Shown: positions 24,302-37,189 of the stretch, piece after piece
Numbering within the stretch: position 1 is the stretch's first letter
Layout: each line of letters starts with the position of its first letter
NCBI GenBank assembly: GCA_032622095.1
Contig: CP136069.1
Coordinates: 43,810,194 to 43,874,193, forward strand
Reading direction: 5' to 3'
From: Siphonodentalium dalli
Taxonomy: Eukaryota; Mollusca; Scaphopoda; Gadilida; Siphonodentaliidae
Length of the DNA stretch: 64,000 nucleotides
Position numbers and translations under genes: made by a program
The notes under the pieces: model-generated
Seen by the model: the letters and a program-made list of their open reading frames with translations, nothing else
Told to the model about the DNA's origin: nothing
Database searches by the model: none

Positions 24302-25016
24302 ATATTTAGAAAGGGTTAACTACTTCGCTTTCGAATGAGTTCAATTGTTTTGTTTCCGACCCTGTTGGGTGATTGGTTTCTTTTTGCACAATTGATTGGT
24401 ATTGGAAGTTTTAATTTGTCCCACAATGCACTGTCACACAACATGTATCACGAACCATTTGTGACGTTTTCGCTCAATAATAATACTTTGAGTTGTGCCA
24501 TGTATTCCAGTTTCTTATTATACATGTAATTGACAATCATGCATGCAGTGCATGGGAACTATTTTTTTTTGTATACGGCAAAAGTAATCTAGTCGGTCCA
24601 ATGGCAGGCGACTCGTTTCACACATAAGCTCACACAACTCACAAGCTCTAGTGCATTATTCCATTCCACCACCAAGGACATGACAAAGAAGGGGAGATGT
24701 TCTGTGGAATTGATTTCTGCTTGTATCGGGGAGAACATAGCTATTCCTGTTGCCGCGGGTCGATCGAGTATCGAATCAGTGTCCTCGGGGAGACTTACGA
24801 GCGGTCCTGGTGTTTTCTGGGATTCGAGTTATATCGGTGTTTTGGTTCTATTGATTGACCCAATGACAGATAACGACATTTGTTCGACGCCTTTCCAACT
24901 ACATTTCTTCAATAAATAGACCTCTATAGACAACTTTTGACGAGTGCCGAGAAGTCATTCGCACCCCTTGCCAAGTGTTCCTGCTAACGTGCTATGATGC
25001 TGGTGGGTCCTGCTGA

Positions 25017-25563
25017 GAGGATCCACAACGAGTCCCCAGTTTATAGTGGAATTTATAAAACGAGTCCAGTAAATTAGGTCTGGATCGAGTCTTTATCGAG
25101 GTCCAGACCTAATTTACTGGAACAGTTTTATAAATTCCGCTATAAACTGGGGACGAGTTGTAGATTCTATTTATTACATGATCCAAAACCTCGATAAAAC
25201 ATTCTTTAATCAACAAATGGAACGTCCAAACTAACATCAGCTTCTATAAGGCCTGCGATGACGTTTCACGTAACAATGCATTGTTTGCCCGCGTATAGAA
25301 ATAGTCCCAGGTAAATAGTCTTTCATGCATTTAATGGCGTATATTTAATTAAATAAACATTTTAAACTCTTCATTCGTTAGAGTTTTGTTGGAACAATAA
25401 TGGAACCCACAGTATTTTGAGACATTGAGTACGGAATGTAAGCAGACGACAAGCTGGAAGTCAAAGGTCACCTGGCCCTATTTTCTGTTATCAAATACAC
25501 TTTTAATATCACAATTTAGAGAACGGGTTTATTGAATGGAATAAGGGTAGGATCATGTAATAA
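25017..25563. mobile_element. Hairpin-plus-TIR dispersed repeat, copy 2
   Basis: Same organisation as 5378-5867. The palindrome is better preserved (25017-25168), with CGAGTCCAGTAAATTAGG against its complement. The TIR-bounded part runs 25171-25563, between TTATTACATGATCC and GGATCATGTAATAA. Confidence 0.8.
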
Positions 25564-25899
25564 GATGCTGTTAGGTCATACTGATAAAGTACCGTTATTT
25601 TTTTTCTAAAGTTGGTATTTTGATCACTAATCTGACGAACATATATATCTAGGAAAAGCCATTATATGTATCACACATTTAAAAACATATATATTGCGAA
25701 ATATTTGTAATATACTATAGTTGTATTATTTGTTGCAAATCTATCATATTCAAGATGGTTCCGAAAATATCATTGTGTATCATTCTCACGTGGCTACCAT
25801 TCCCACATGCTTATGGAATTAAATTTGCCTTTTATAATTTTTAAACCAGGCTATAAAACAAGTGGTATATAGGTATACAGAAAATTCCAGAGAAGGCTA

Positions 25900-26115
25900 A
25901 TTCTGTCGTTTTGCAAGATTTTTTATAATTTTTTATCATTATTTCTTACATTCTTTAACAATATGTTAGCATTGTTTTTGCATTTGTTCTTCATTCTTTA
26001 ACAATTATAAAAACAATATATAAAATGTGTTAGGCCAATGCATTCTCTTATATATGCGAGGCGACCTATGGCCGATTCACATCTAAAAGAGAAACATTGG
26101 CACGGGGGTTTTCGC
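25900..26115 (+). mobile_element. Truncated hairpin MITE
   Basis: AT-rich core followed by a single damaged hairpin (26034-26102) and GGGGGTTTTCGCAAAAA. The end after that does not reach a recognisable GGGTTAA. Confidence 0.65.
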
Positions 26116-27374
26116 AAAAACTATTTCCACTTGTCTGTGATGCCATTAGAATTCCAAATGATGCTTACGATAAATCTGAACACCCATTATGTATCCGTCA
26201 CTGTCCTAAATAAGCTACTGGTGTTATCGAGAGAAAATAAACGCTATACATATGTAACTTTTTCACTGTATCCATAAAAATAAACATAGCAAAACATCCT
26301 ACATGACTGTTAATTTTCGTTACGACGGAAATTTAATCTATCGACATAATAGTATAGTGTACTCTTGTGACCTTGGAACAATCAGGACACTGTAAAAATG
26401 TCTTACAACTAGGGCAACAACATGTTACACCATGCACTTGGAAAGACATTGAGTGGTGGTAACCACTTCGTTATTACGGCGCGATAACACTATACAGATT
26501 GTGGACGTCTTGTTGGAACTATTTTTGATGTAACTCTTCCCTATACGTTCTGTATATATATATATATAGATAGAGTTTAGGGTATAAACATGACTTTGAA
26601 TCAAAGAGAACAAGAACTTGTCACTAAGAATTAATTTCCCCACCATATGTTTTTCATTAACTGAAAGAAATAAAGTGTTGCTATTTTTTAGATCATTACA
26701 CCGTTCCGCTGTTATGATTGATAATTTATTGTTTAAAGCCACATTGCGGTTTGCGCTCCAAAATACACCTAATAATTTTTTATTTTTATTTTTTTTCCCT
26801 CGGTATCGAAATAGGTCGATACATGCATGAACTACCTTTCTACGGGCATATATATATATTACGGGGGAAAAATACGTTTGGACCCCAAACAACAAGTCAT
26901 GTGAACGTCATGAACAGAAAATAGCATTCCTTGTTAGTCTGTTCCTGATGTGGTTGAAATAAAGAGCATTTTATTCGCGTCTGAAAACAGCTTGAAAATG
27001 GCTTAATAGTCGTTCATGAAGGTACCTGTGTATATTAAAGACCACCGCAATGAAAATTAACATCGAGTAAATTGTAACTGCATCAACATTTTGTCGAGAA
27101 GATGGGTGGTTATGTGCTCAAAATAATCATTCTGACACTCACATAGTTATGGACATCAATGAAGTAAACCTTTTTAAACGTACATGTATCCGCGTTGACG
27201 GTGGGTACTGCTGTTAAAATAGTCACATCCGTTAAAACCGTCATAAACAGAATGAATATTATATTATAGACACATTTGTTCTTATAGCAATCATAAATAT
27301 CGCGTAAATTGCATGCCATTGTCATGTTAGTGCTCTGTGTTATGTAAACACACGTCATGTTATGTAAACAGAAA
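26116..27374. other. No gene recognised
   Basis: AT-rich DNA. The 156-aa minus frame at 26425-26895 spans a TA run and shows no domain. 27110-27370 resembles 4770-4940 weakly. Confidence 0.4.
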
Positions 27375-27597
27375 GTACGTGAAGTGTAAGTAACAAGAAA
27401 AACACTCAGAACCGGGGAGACCTCACTAATGAACTTTGGTTAGAAATGCCACCAAAACAGTTTACAACATACTGGTAAAGCGCTTGCTAATCCTTGCCGC
27501 TCAACATTTCGGTGTAGAATGAGTCACCGTGAATCACTCTCCTAAATAAAATCGCCACGGTGTTGAGTGTTTTTCTTATCGCTCACTATTTACGTGT
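27375..27597. repeat. ~220-bp element with AAGAAAAACACTC ends
   Basis: Inverted ends include AAGAAAAACACTCA and GAGTGTTTTTCTT, with ACGTGAAGTG/CACTATTTACGT outward. The interior is unique. Confidence 0.55.
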
Positions 27598-27821
27598 TGC
27601 ATATAAACAAACGCTCGGCTCACACAACGTGTTTGTAGATCCTATATCGCATTCATACTATCATTATACAATAACAATGTATTCTTGAGGAATTTTTCAT
27701 AATTTGGTAACTGTTATTTCTATATTATAACCAAACGAAGGCAATCCATGCTTTTTAAAATTAAATTTAAATTAGATGGGACACATTTGGCTTTTTGAAT
27801 ATCAATATAATTAATTCGCTC

Positions 27822-28872
27822 GGTGGATTAATTTGTGTTCGACAGAAACTTCCACAGCTGCATTATCGCTGACATTGAAGCTAATCCCCGTGTTCTCCGG
27901 GGGAACTATCACGAACATCCCCTCCGTACGTGACTGGTCACACAACTCGACTATTATTGGGCGGTGACATGCAGAGAATCTTTAGATCTGATTCCAGACA
28001 CATGGGTCCGGATTACACTTCGGTGTGTGATGATGCCATTCGCGATTTCAATCCAAGCAGAGTTTTTGTGTTTTGCTTTAAAGCCGCACATTTGATCAGG
28101 CATTTTTCTAATATCAATTAACTCAGGGTAGAAACAAGCAGGGAGGGTGGGAGTGTTTATCCTCTCAAATTTTGATAAAAAAAATTTAAACAGTTGGAAA
28201 TATGTCTGGCACACTTTCCAACCAGTATTTAATGTGAATTTAACCCAGTATTTAATGTGAATTTAACAAGTATGTAATGTGAATTTGACCAGTATGTAAT
28301 GTGAGTATAACCAGTATTTAATGTGAATTTAATTAGTTTTAATGTGAATGTGTTGTTCTCAACTTCCTACTTTTTGGTCAAACATGTTATCTGAAATGCC
28401 CATCAGCTGGAAAATGTACAACCATGGGGTGTCCGGTTGGAAATTTCTGATAGCTGGAAAGATTATGGTAAAAGTTGGAAAATAGACATTGCACTACCTC
28501 TATATATGATGTTATCCAAGAACGTGATGATATTGTAATGAATTTTCGCTATACACTGTCGTCAGATGTCGTACAAGATACCCGAATTCCGTCATTATAC
28601 CAAATACCAACATTTAGTGGGTATGTTTGATTGGAAATGCTTATGACTCGAATCTGAAGAGCTCAGGAGAATTCAATGACTATATCAAGTTTCATTTTTA
28701 ACACTTACGAATTAGCATCGTTTGAACAATTGTGACTGTTCTTTCCGTTAGTATTGGATCGATACCCATTTCTTTAACTCAGAAGTTGCGAACGCTATGC
28801 GTACATTTAACTAATTAGCGGAAAGGATCGTTGGATTATTTTGTGTTCGACACAAACTTCCACAGCTGCATT
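27822..28872. repeat. ~50-bp direct repeat pair
   Basis: GTGTTCGACANAAACTTCCAC plus AGCTGCATTAT occurs at about 27833-27867 and 28840-28873, with GGATTAWTTTGTG before each. The ~1 kb between them holds the minisatellite at 28219-28352 and TTGGAAA-rich remnants. Confidence 0.6.
28219..28352. repeat. ~22-bp minisatellite, six units
   Basis: Six tandem variants of CCAGTATTTAATGTGAATTTAA, the last ones shortened. Confidence 0.9.
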
Positions 28873-28914
28873 ATACACGGTGGGGAATCACGTGGATTCG
28901 AGTTGATGAATATC

Positions 28915-28960
28915 GTACGTACATACGTACATACATACATGTACACACAGACAGACAGAA
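28915..28960. repeat. Short GTAC/ATAC/CAGA microsatellite
   Basis: GTACGTACATACGTACATAC followed by ACATGTACACACAGACAGACAG. It lies next to the 28870-28905 arm fragment. Confidence 0.8.
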
Positions 28961-29639
28961 GTTCCAAAAAAATATAATTGATTTTAAACCACCGAATCTA
29001 TACAAAAACGTTCTGGGAAGAGAAGGACCATCTCTAAAAACGAAATCTTGAAGAAATTATCTTCAACCGAAAGCACTTATTTAAAAAAAAACACCTAGCT
29101 TGTGCCAGCATTTATCTATTATCTGGCAGGATACCATTAGGCAAATTATGAGCACTTATTTCAAAGCAGCTCTTCTCGGTTCTTAAAAGAAACAACAATT
29201 CTCATAATTGAGCTAATAAACACTTGGCTGAACTAGATCACAACAATACATTGCACTTTTACTTTCTTCTGATTATCATATAGGGAATATACTGAAGTTT
29301 TAGTTTCTTTTAAAATATTGGCTTTCTGTTTAAACCATGTTACGTTGCTTACCCTGCTCCTTTAGTGCCTGTTTTGCTATGAAGCTGCATATTGGTTGGA
29401 ACATTAAACTATCAGAAATTTCAGCATATTTCCAAATCTGAAATTACCAACTACTGATTTGTCAGGCTTTATTCTATGGTCCAAGATATTGTATATATGG
29501 ACACTGAGAAAAGAAAATGTAGTTTTGTACAAATGATGGTATAGAAAATAAAGAACGACATCACAATATATACTATATATACATCGACTTTATCTCATAT
29601 AGCCGGCTGACATCCATACATATATCGTCATCTTAAACA

Positions 29640-29975
29640 TGATATCTATGTCATCAACATCTTCATCATCATCCTTCTCCTCATCCTCCTCCGCATCACA
29701 TCATCGTCGCCATCGACATCGCCACCATCGTCGTCGCCTGCTCAGCATCGTCATTATCAGAATAATCATCACCATCGTCACCGTTATCGTTAACATCGTG
29801 ATTAACATCCTCATAATCGTCGTCATCGTCATCGTCACCATCATTATCATCATCTTCGATCAACGCCTGTCGATCAACGCCTGTCGATCATCGTCACCCG
29901 CGATCGTAATTGTCACAACACTGATCATCGTCGTCTTCCTCGTCGTCACCATTGTAGTCGTCGCCATAGCATGAC
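29640..29975. repeat. TCATCR/ATCGTC low-complexity tract
   Basis: About 330 bases of imperfect trinucleotide repeats. The Ser/His/Ile-rich 111-aa frame is a repeat translation. Confidence 0.85.
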
Positions 29976-30287
29976 AGCCTTCGTCATCATGGGTATGTGT
30001 TGCGCGATAGTGGTGTGTCTGCTACTTTATTGAACGAGGCTGATGACCTTGTTGTAAAATATGAGTGGACATCCGAGAACAGGCTATTAAATTCACCAGA
30101 TGTGAAATTGGTCACAAATGTAAGCATTTCAGCGGAGCAAATAATCAACGTCCGACTGATGCGTCGCGATACTAGCCCTAACACCGCGGTCATCGCCAGC
30201 TCGTCCATTTATAATGCAAAGATCATTACCCTGGCAAAATGATAAAAGCCGTCGCCTAAGTTAGTTTTCGTTTTGTCCATGTTATAA

Positions 30288-33200
30288 CATTTTTAGCTCA
30301 ACTTTACTTTGTAAAGTTTGAGCTATTGCCATGGCTTTGTCGTCCGTCGTCCGTGTGTGCGTGTGTGCGTGTGTGCGTAACGCGTCAACAATAGAGGCTA
30401 CAGGTCGTACCTTTGATCGGATCATTATGAAATTTGTCATAGCTGTTGACATCAACATTTGTACCGGAATGATTCATTTTGGGGTCATACGGAAAAAAAA
30501 CATGGCCGCCAGCGGCCATCTTAGATTTCAAAGTTCAATCCATTAGCACGGGCTACAGGCCTTACTGTTCGTCTGATCGTCATGAAATTTGTCATGGATG
30601 TTAATATTGACATGTAGATGGGAACGAGTAATTTTGGGGTCATTCGGCCAAAAAACATGGCCGCCAGCAGCCATCTTCGATTTTACTCTTTGCATGACTA
30701 AATCCTTTAGCACGGGCTACAGGTCGTACCTTTAGTCAGATCGTCATAAAATTTGTCATGGATGTTAACAATGACATGTAGATGGGAACGAGTCATTTTT
30801 GGGTTATTCGGGCAAAAAACATGGCCGCCAGCAGCCATCTTGGATTTTACTCTTTGTATGACTAAATCCTTTAGCACGGGCTACAGGTCGTACCTTTAGT
30901 CTGATAATCATGAAATTTATCATGGCTGTTGAAATTGGAATGTAGATGGGAACGAGTCATTTTGGGGTCATTCGGACAAAAAACATGGCCGCCAGTGGCC
31001 ATCTTTGTTTTCAAAATTCAATCCATTAGCACGGGCCACAGGTCGCACTGTTCGTCTGATCGTCATGAAATTTGTCATGGATGTTAATATTGACATGTAG
31101 ATGGGAACGAGTAATTTTGGGGTCATTCGGCCCAAAAACATGTCCGCCAGCAGCCATCTTGGATTTTACTCTTTGTATGACTAAATTCTTTAGCACGGGC
31201 TACAGGTCGTACCTTTAGTCTGATCATCATCAAATTTGTCATGGATGTTAACAATGACATGTAGATTGGAACGAGTCATTTTGGGGTCAATCGGCCAAAA
31301 AACATGGCCGCCAGCAGCCGTCTTGGATTTTACTCTTTGCATGACTAAATCCTTTAGCACGGGCTACAGGTCCTACTTTTAGTCTGATCATCATAAAATT
31401 TGTCAAGAATGTTAATAATGACATGTAGATGGGAACGAGTCATTTTGGGGTCATTCGGCCAAAAAACATGGCCGTCAGCAGCCATCTTGGATTTTACTCT
31501 TTGTATGACTAAATCCTTTAGCACGGGCTACAGGTCGTACCTTTAGTCTGATCATTATAAAATTTGTCATGGCTGTTGATATTGGAATGTAGATGGGAAC
31601 GAGTCATTTTGGGGTCATTCGGACAAAAAACATGGCCGCCAGCGGCCATCTTGGATTTCAAAATTTAATCCATTAGCACGGGCCACAGGTCGTACTGATT
31701 GTCTGATCATCATGAAATTTGTCATGGATGATAATATTTACATGTAGATGGGAACGAGTAATTTTGGGGTCATTCGGCTAAAAAACATGGCCACCAGCAG
31801 CCATCTTAGATTTTACTCTTTGTATGACTAAATTCTTTATCACGGGCTGCAGGTCGTACCTTTAGTCTGATCATCATAAAATTTGTCATGGATGTTAACA
31901 ATGACATGTAGATGGGAACGAGTAATTTTGGGGTCAATCGGCCAAAAAACATGGTCGCCAGCAGCCATCTTGGATTTTACTCTTTGTATGACTAAATCCT
32001 TTAGCACGGGCTACAGGTTGTATCTTTAGTCTGATCATCATAATATTTTTCGTAAATGTTAATAATGACATGTAGATGGGAACGAGTCATTTTGGGGTCA
32101 TTCGGCCAAAAAAGATGGCCGCCAGCAGCCATCTTGGATTTTACTCTTTGTATGACTAAATCCTTTAGCACGGGCTACAGGTCGTACCTTTAGTGAGATC
32201 GTCATAAAATTTGTCATGGATGTTAACAATGACATGTAGATGGGAACGAGTCATTTTTGGGTTATTCGGGCAAAAAACATGGCCGCCAGCAGCCATCTTG
32301 GATTTTACTCTTTGTATGACTAAATCCTTTAGCACGGGCTACAGGTCGTACCTTTAGTCTGATAATCATGAAATTTATCATGGTTGTTGAAATTGGAATG
32401 TAGATGGGAACGAGTCATTTTGGGGTCATTCGGACAAAAAACATGGCCGCCAGTGGCCATCTTTGTTTTCAAAATTCAATCCATTAGCACGGGCCACAGG
32501 TCGCACTGTTCGTCTGATCGTCATGAAATTTGTCATGGATGTTAATATTGACATGTAGATGGGAACGAGTAATTTTGGGGTCATTCGGCCGAAAAATATG
32601 GCCGCCAGCAGCCATCTTGGATTTTACTCTTTGTATGACTACATTCTTTAGCACGGGCTACAGGTGGTACCTTTAGTCTGATCATCATCAAATTTGTCAT
32701 GGATGTTAACAATGACATGTAGATTGGAACGAGTCATTTTGGGGTCAATCGGCCAAAAAACATGGCCGCCAGCAGCCGTCTTGGATTTTACTCTTTGCAT
32801 GACTAAATCCTTTAGCACGGGCTACAGGTCCTACTTTTAGTCTGATCATCATAAAATTTGTCAAGAATGTTAATAATGACATGTAGATGGGAACGAGTCA
32901 TTTTGGGGTCATTCGGCCAAAAAACATGGCCGCCAGCAGCCATCTTGGATTTTACTCTTTGTATGACTAAATTCTTTAGCACGGGCTACAGGTCGTACCT
33001 TTAGTCTGATCATCATCAAATTTGTCATGGATGTTAACAATGACATGTAGATTGGAACAAGTCATTTTGGGGTCAATCGGCCAAAAAACATGGCCGCCAG
33101 CAGCCATCTTGGATTTTACTCTTTGTATGACTAAATTCTATAGCATGGGCTACAGGTCGTACCTTTAGTCTGATCGTCATAAAATTTGTCATTGATGTTA

Positions 33201-33395
33201 ACGATGACATGTAGATGGGAACGACTCATTTTGGGGTCATTCGGCCGAAAACATGGCCGCCAGCAGCCATCTTGGATTTTACTTTTCTCTTCATGTCTAT
33301 AAACTAGTATTAGACATTCAACTTTCCACATTCCTAATCGCTCCATTGACTGTAATATATTAAATTATTCCCTTTCCAAGTTGAGCTACAGTGTC
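30288..33395. mobile_element. Element with AGCTCAACTT ends carrying a satellite core
   Basis: The left end TTTAGCTCAACTTTACTTTG leads through a (GTGTGC)n microsatellite (about 30348-30378) into the tandem array. After the array a tail reads AAGTTGAGCTA, complementary to the left end. The pattern of short inverted ends, microsatellite and tandem core is known from bivalve tandem-repeat MITEs and pearl elements. Whether the sequences are homologous cannot be told here. Confidence 0.65.
30381..33284. repeat. ~163-bp satellite, about 18 units, with higher-order period
   Basis: Units of about 162-164 bp share TTTAGCACGGGCTACAGGTC, GACATGTAGATGGGAACGAG, TTTTGGGGTCATTCGG and AACATGGCCGCCAGCAGCC. 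Variant units recur in the same order about 1,460 bp apart: the unit with GATAATCATGAAATTTATCA occurs near 30905 and 32360, and the ATCCATTAGCACGGGCCACA unit near 31020 and 32481. This gives a nine-unit higher-order repeat. No conserved open frame. Confidence 0.9.
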
Positions 33396-33684
33396 ATTGA
33401 CACTTTCATTTAGGGAAGCCAGCTTCGAGTATAGCTTCCTCATCCACTATATCTAAATACATAGTTGTGGGACCTACTTCACTTTCATCTTCCATAACTA
33501 TAAAATCTAGATCCGTTTATGTACGGGCATAAAAATCGCACATTAATACAAGTTTTTTTCGAGCGCTGATTCATAAAGGCGATTTCGTTTTTTATTTCGA
33601 TCGAGGAATAGTTACAGCTACAGCTACAGCGCCAATAATAACTTTTCGGCAGTATTCGACGAGACCTCTGCCGAGTGAATAATA

Positions 33685-33897
33685 CAGTAATTCCCAAAGT
33701 AATTGACCACTTAACCACAGCAGAATTATGGGTAATTTTTCAGGATTTAGTCGGAAATATGGCTTGTTGCCATTCATCGGAAAGCTCTCACCGAGAGCTT
33801 TCCGATGAATGGCAACAAGCCCTATTTACGACTAAATCCTGAAATATTACCCATAATTCTGCTGTGATTAAGTGGTCAATTACTTTGGGCATTACTG
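33685..33897. mobile_element. Palindromic MITE, CAGTAATGCCC family, copy 2
   Basis: Near-perfect ~105-bp inverted arms from CAGTAATTCCCAAAGTAATT to GGGCATTACTG, flanked by TA. The centre is CATCGGAAAGCTCTC followed by its complement. Confidence 0.9.
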
Positions 33898-34153
33898 TAT
33901 GGCAGTTGGTGCCTATAACTTTGAATAATTATTTGCGGTCGTCTCGAATAGCCAGAGCAAACCCGGCCTGATCTAACTCTATGTTCTATTTTTCATATGC
34001 ATTGTATAACCTGTTCACCCTGTTGAACGTCCCTGAACATAATCAACAAAGACTTTATCAAGCAGTTCGACACTTTTCATGGACGCGGAGTAGGGACTCC
34101 AATCTTTTACCCTCGACTGGCGCCTATATATAAATTGCTAATATACATTGGGG

Positions 34154-34806
34154 AGAAGTGTCCTACTTACTATTTTGCTCCCTTGCCTTTGTGGTGCTTC
34201 CGCCACCACAGAATAAAGCGGAATAAAGGATCAACATACAGTACCAGTCAGCAGACGCGATTTTATTGCGATATTGAGCGCGCTTAATTTCGAAAAATGC
34301 GTGATTATAGCGCAATACCAAAAATCTGTCGCGTTATTTATTGCGATATTGAACGCAAAATATTGCGATATTAAGCGCGCACAATTTCATACAGACCCGA
34401 TAGTGTTATATTTATATTAGATAAATACTGTGTATATAGTGTACATACATGTATAGTGTATACATATAGCATTTACAACTAAACTTATATACAAATCTAA
34501 AACATTGTCACTATTTATGCAATAAACAATACTTTGCTCTAAATGTCACAATTTTGAGCGCAAGATGTCGCAATATTAAACGCGAAAAATTGCTATATTA
34601 AGCGCAAACTATTGCAATAATATCGCAAGCGACGCGCTTATAAGCGTTTCCACTTGCAATAATATTGCGATATTTGGCGCGAAAATAGGGCACTTAATAT
34701 ACGACTTATTTTGACTGAGAAGTGTCCTACTTACTATTTTTGCTCCCTTGCCTTTGTGGTGCTTCCGTCACCACAGTATAAAGCGGAATAAAGGATCAAC
34801 ATACAA
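34154..34806. mobile_element. TRIM-like direct-repeat pair
   Basis: Two ~82-bp direct repeats (34154-34236 and 34722-34804, approximate) start at GAGAAGTGTCC and end GGATCAACATACA. Trimmed to TG...CA they look like miniature LTRs, each holding ATAAAGCGGAATAAAGG. No matching 5-bp target duplication is seen. The interior is non-coding and full of GCGATATTNAGCGCG motifs. A simple duplication interrupted by an insertion is an alternative. Confidence 0.4.
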
Positions 34807-34810
34807 ATAA

Positions 34811-35525
34811 ATAATGGAGATGCGAACACGGATCGGGAAGGTTCTTGTCGCACGGCGCTGTCTGTTTCTCTTATTTTATTCATGAAACTCGTGACATTTA
34901 ATCAGAGATGGGATAGCTTCTGTTTGTCTCTCGCATATTCCAGAGAACAAGCACCCACACTATATGGGAAGGAATATCGATTCGCGTAAATCCTCTGACA
35001 GCTTGTTTCGCTGCAGACTGATTCCAGACTTATGTCATGTAATCTCTAGCATGGCCTCAAACCAATGGACAAATTAGATGTTTGCATGCGAAACAGACGT
35101 AAGTCGTATGCTTCCAATATTTCACCAATATTAGGTATTCGCTCATCATATTCGTTTCGTTAACATCATCATATATATAGTAATATATTAGTTTAGAGTT
35201 TTTTACGACATCGCTTGCTTTCGGTAAATTGAGTTTCTGTTTTTAACAAGCGTTCACATGTATATTTTTACTGAGCGGTAAACGCTAAGGGAGTTACTAA
35301 CGATCAATACGCTATGTTGGTGTGGGGTTTCGTACACAGGGAACATAAGCCGCCATAGCAATGGCGAACCTGGTTCGATTCCAGATAAGCGCGGTTTTGT
35401 ATCGAATTGCTTTATTTCACTCAATCATAACTGTTATGCAATACAGAGTGAAAAGGTATATACAGAGCTATATAAATATTAGTATGGCCGTTGCGTTTGG
35501 CGGTCGTGGTCCCTAAGAGTCAGTC
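34811..35525. other. No gene recognised; tRNA-like B box
   Basis: AT-rich DNA. CTGGTTCGATTCCAG near 35370-35385 resembles a tRNA T-arm, but the acceptor stem and A box are missing, so at most it is a tRNA-derived fragment. Confidence 0.35.
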
Positions 35526-35700
35526 GTCGTCATCATCATCATCATCATCATCATCATCACCATCATCATTATCATCATCATCATCACCATCAGCTTCATC
35601 ATCATCATAGCCGTCGTCGTCATCATCGCCACCACCATCATCGTCATCGGCATCAACATCATCATCATCATAATCATCGCCAACATCATCATCAGCATGT
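35526..35700. repeat. (ATC)n-like trinucleotide tract
   Basis: Imperfect CATCAT repeats. The overlapping Met-rich and Asp-rich frames on the minus strand are repeat translations. Confidence 0.92.
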
Positions 35701-37189
35701 GATCCACGCACATGGAATATACATACATGTACACGTAACGCCATTCTCAATGTTTCAAGTTTTCTTGAAAGCGGTGGTTTTTAAGTGCATTGGTGTGGTT
35801 TCGCGATGACATTAATTTAATCCACCTGGTAACGCCATGATATGGCCTAGTGGCTGAAACACTGTATCATCGACTCGGAGGATATCCCCGACATCGGAGT
35901 AAATGAGAAGAAATTCTCACGTAGATAATATGAGAAAATGTATGTTTACCATCGTAATATGTCAGACAACCGAGAAAATAAATGTGCGTCATGTGCAGTA
36001 GGGATGTTTACCCACTGGCAAATGATGTTTGTCGGTTCAGCCCATTTCCCCTTTTAAGCAAATTAATTCAATAATGTTTTGATTCGCTCAGCTCAAAGAA
36101 ATTTAATTCACTAGTATAACCCCTGGCCATTCCTTCAGCCGAATATTTGCCAGTATATAGCCAAAATTTTCGATGAAGCATAGGATGGACCAGCGCTAAA
36201 CCCCATGATATTTTCAATATGAGCGCGATGTGGTGGGGCCACTGTCGGCACATATAGATATCAAAGTCGGGGAGGCATGATGTCACTAACATCGGAGGAG
36301 TATCACACCGCTGCATGGTCTGGTTGTATACCCTCACTTGATCGCGGTTAGTTTTTTCAAACGAACTTTATAGGTTAGAGAAATTTAAGATTAATCTAAC
36401 TTATATATATATCTGTATTCATACAATCATAAACGAATAATTATTTTTCAGTGGAGGATAAGTTTGTCTCAAACGAGCTTCACAAAGTCAAAAAGTGTGT
36501 ATTGTTCGAAATAAACCGTTTCACTAAATGCACCTAGGTGTCCCATTGAGTGGCCATTGTACTTTACGAAATATATTTGAAACAGTGAATATCATTGTTC
36601 AACTTGGCGAAAAATACATTCATATGAGTAAAGATATGGGTTCAATTTTTCTGACCATTGCTCCGGTGTCGATGACACCCTCCGATCGGTGCATGATGCC
36701 GGGGTTTACGGGGTTGGACAATAAAGCCGAATAAAAATACACTTCCCATCGCAACACACACATGGGTGTATCTATTATTGTGTTCCTTCATATCCTGATT
36801 TGACATACAACAAACCGCTAAGAAACCCAAAACAACTGTATCAGGACAAGGAGACCATGTTTGATTACAACCACCTAATGACGTAAATGCGAGGGATGGT
36901 AAATTCGCCATCCAAATTCGCCCGCGTGGAATCAAATATTAAATATCGATCCAACTGGATTCCTAGTATACTGCTTTATACTTACCCTCGATTCCATCAT
37001 TACACCATATAATGTGTACCATGCACCATCTGTTCAAATCAATGGACAAATTACAATTACGCATGTCGTTCGATGTGCTATGACAGTCCATGGTCGATCG
37101 GCGTTTAGTCTTTATAAGTGCTCTTTTATTTCGTTCTATTTTATTCTAGTTCAATATTCTTATTGAAACGAGCAAAACATTCACTCTTA
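35701..37189. other. No gene recognised
   Basis: No convincing exon, hairpin or tandem repeat. Frames at 36068-36337 and 36642-36935 (minus) show no domain. Confidence 0.4.

Noticed and set aside
26425-26895. 156-codon minus-strand frame
   Set aside because: Low-complexity and TA-repeat-containing, with no recognisable motif and no homologous copy in the window.
35340-35395. tRNA gene suggested by CTGGTTCGATTCCAG
   Set aside because: The T-arm pairs over four bases only, and no matching acceptor stem, anticodon arm or A box lies upstream; at best a tRNA-derived fragment.
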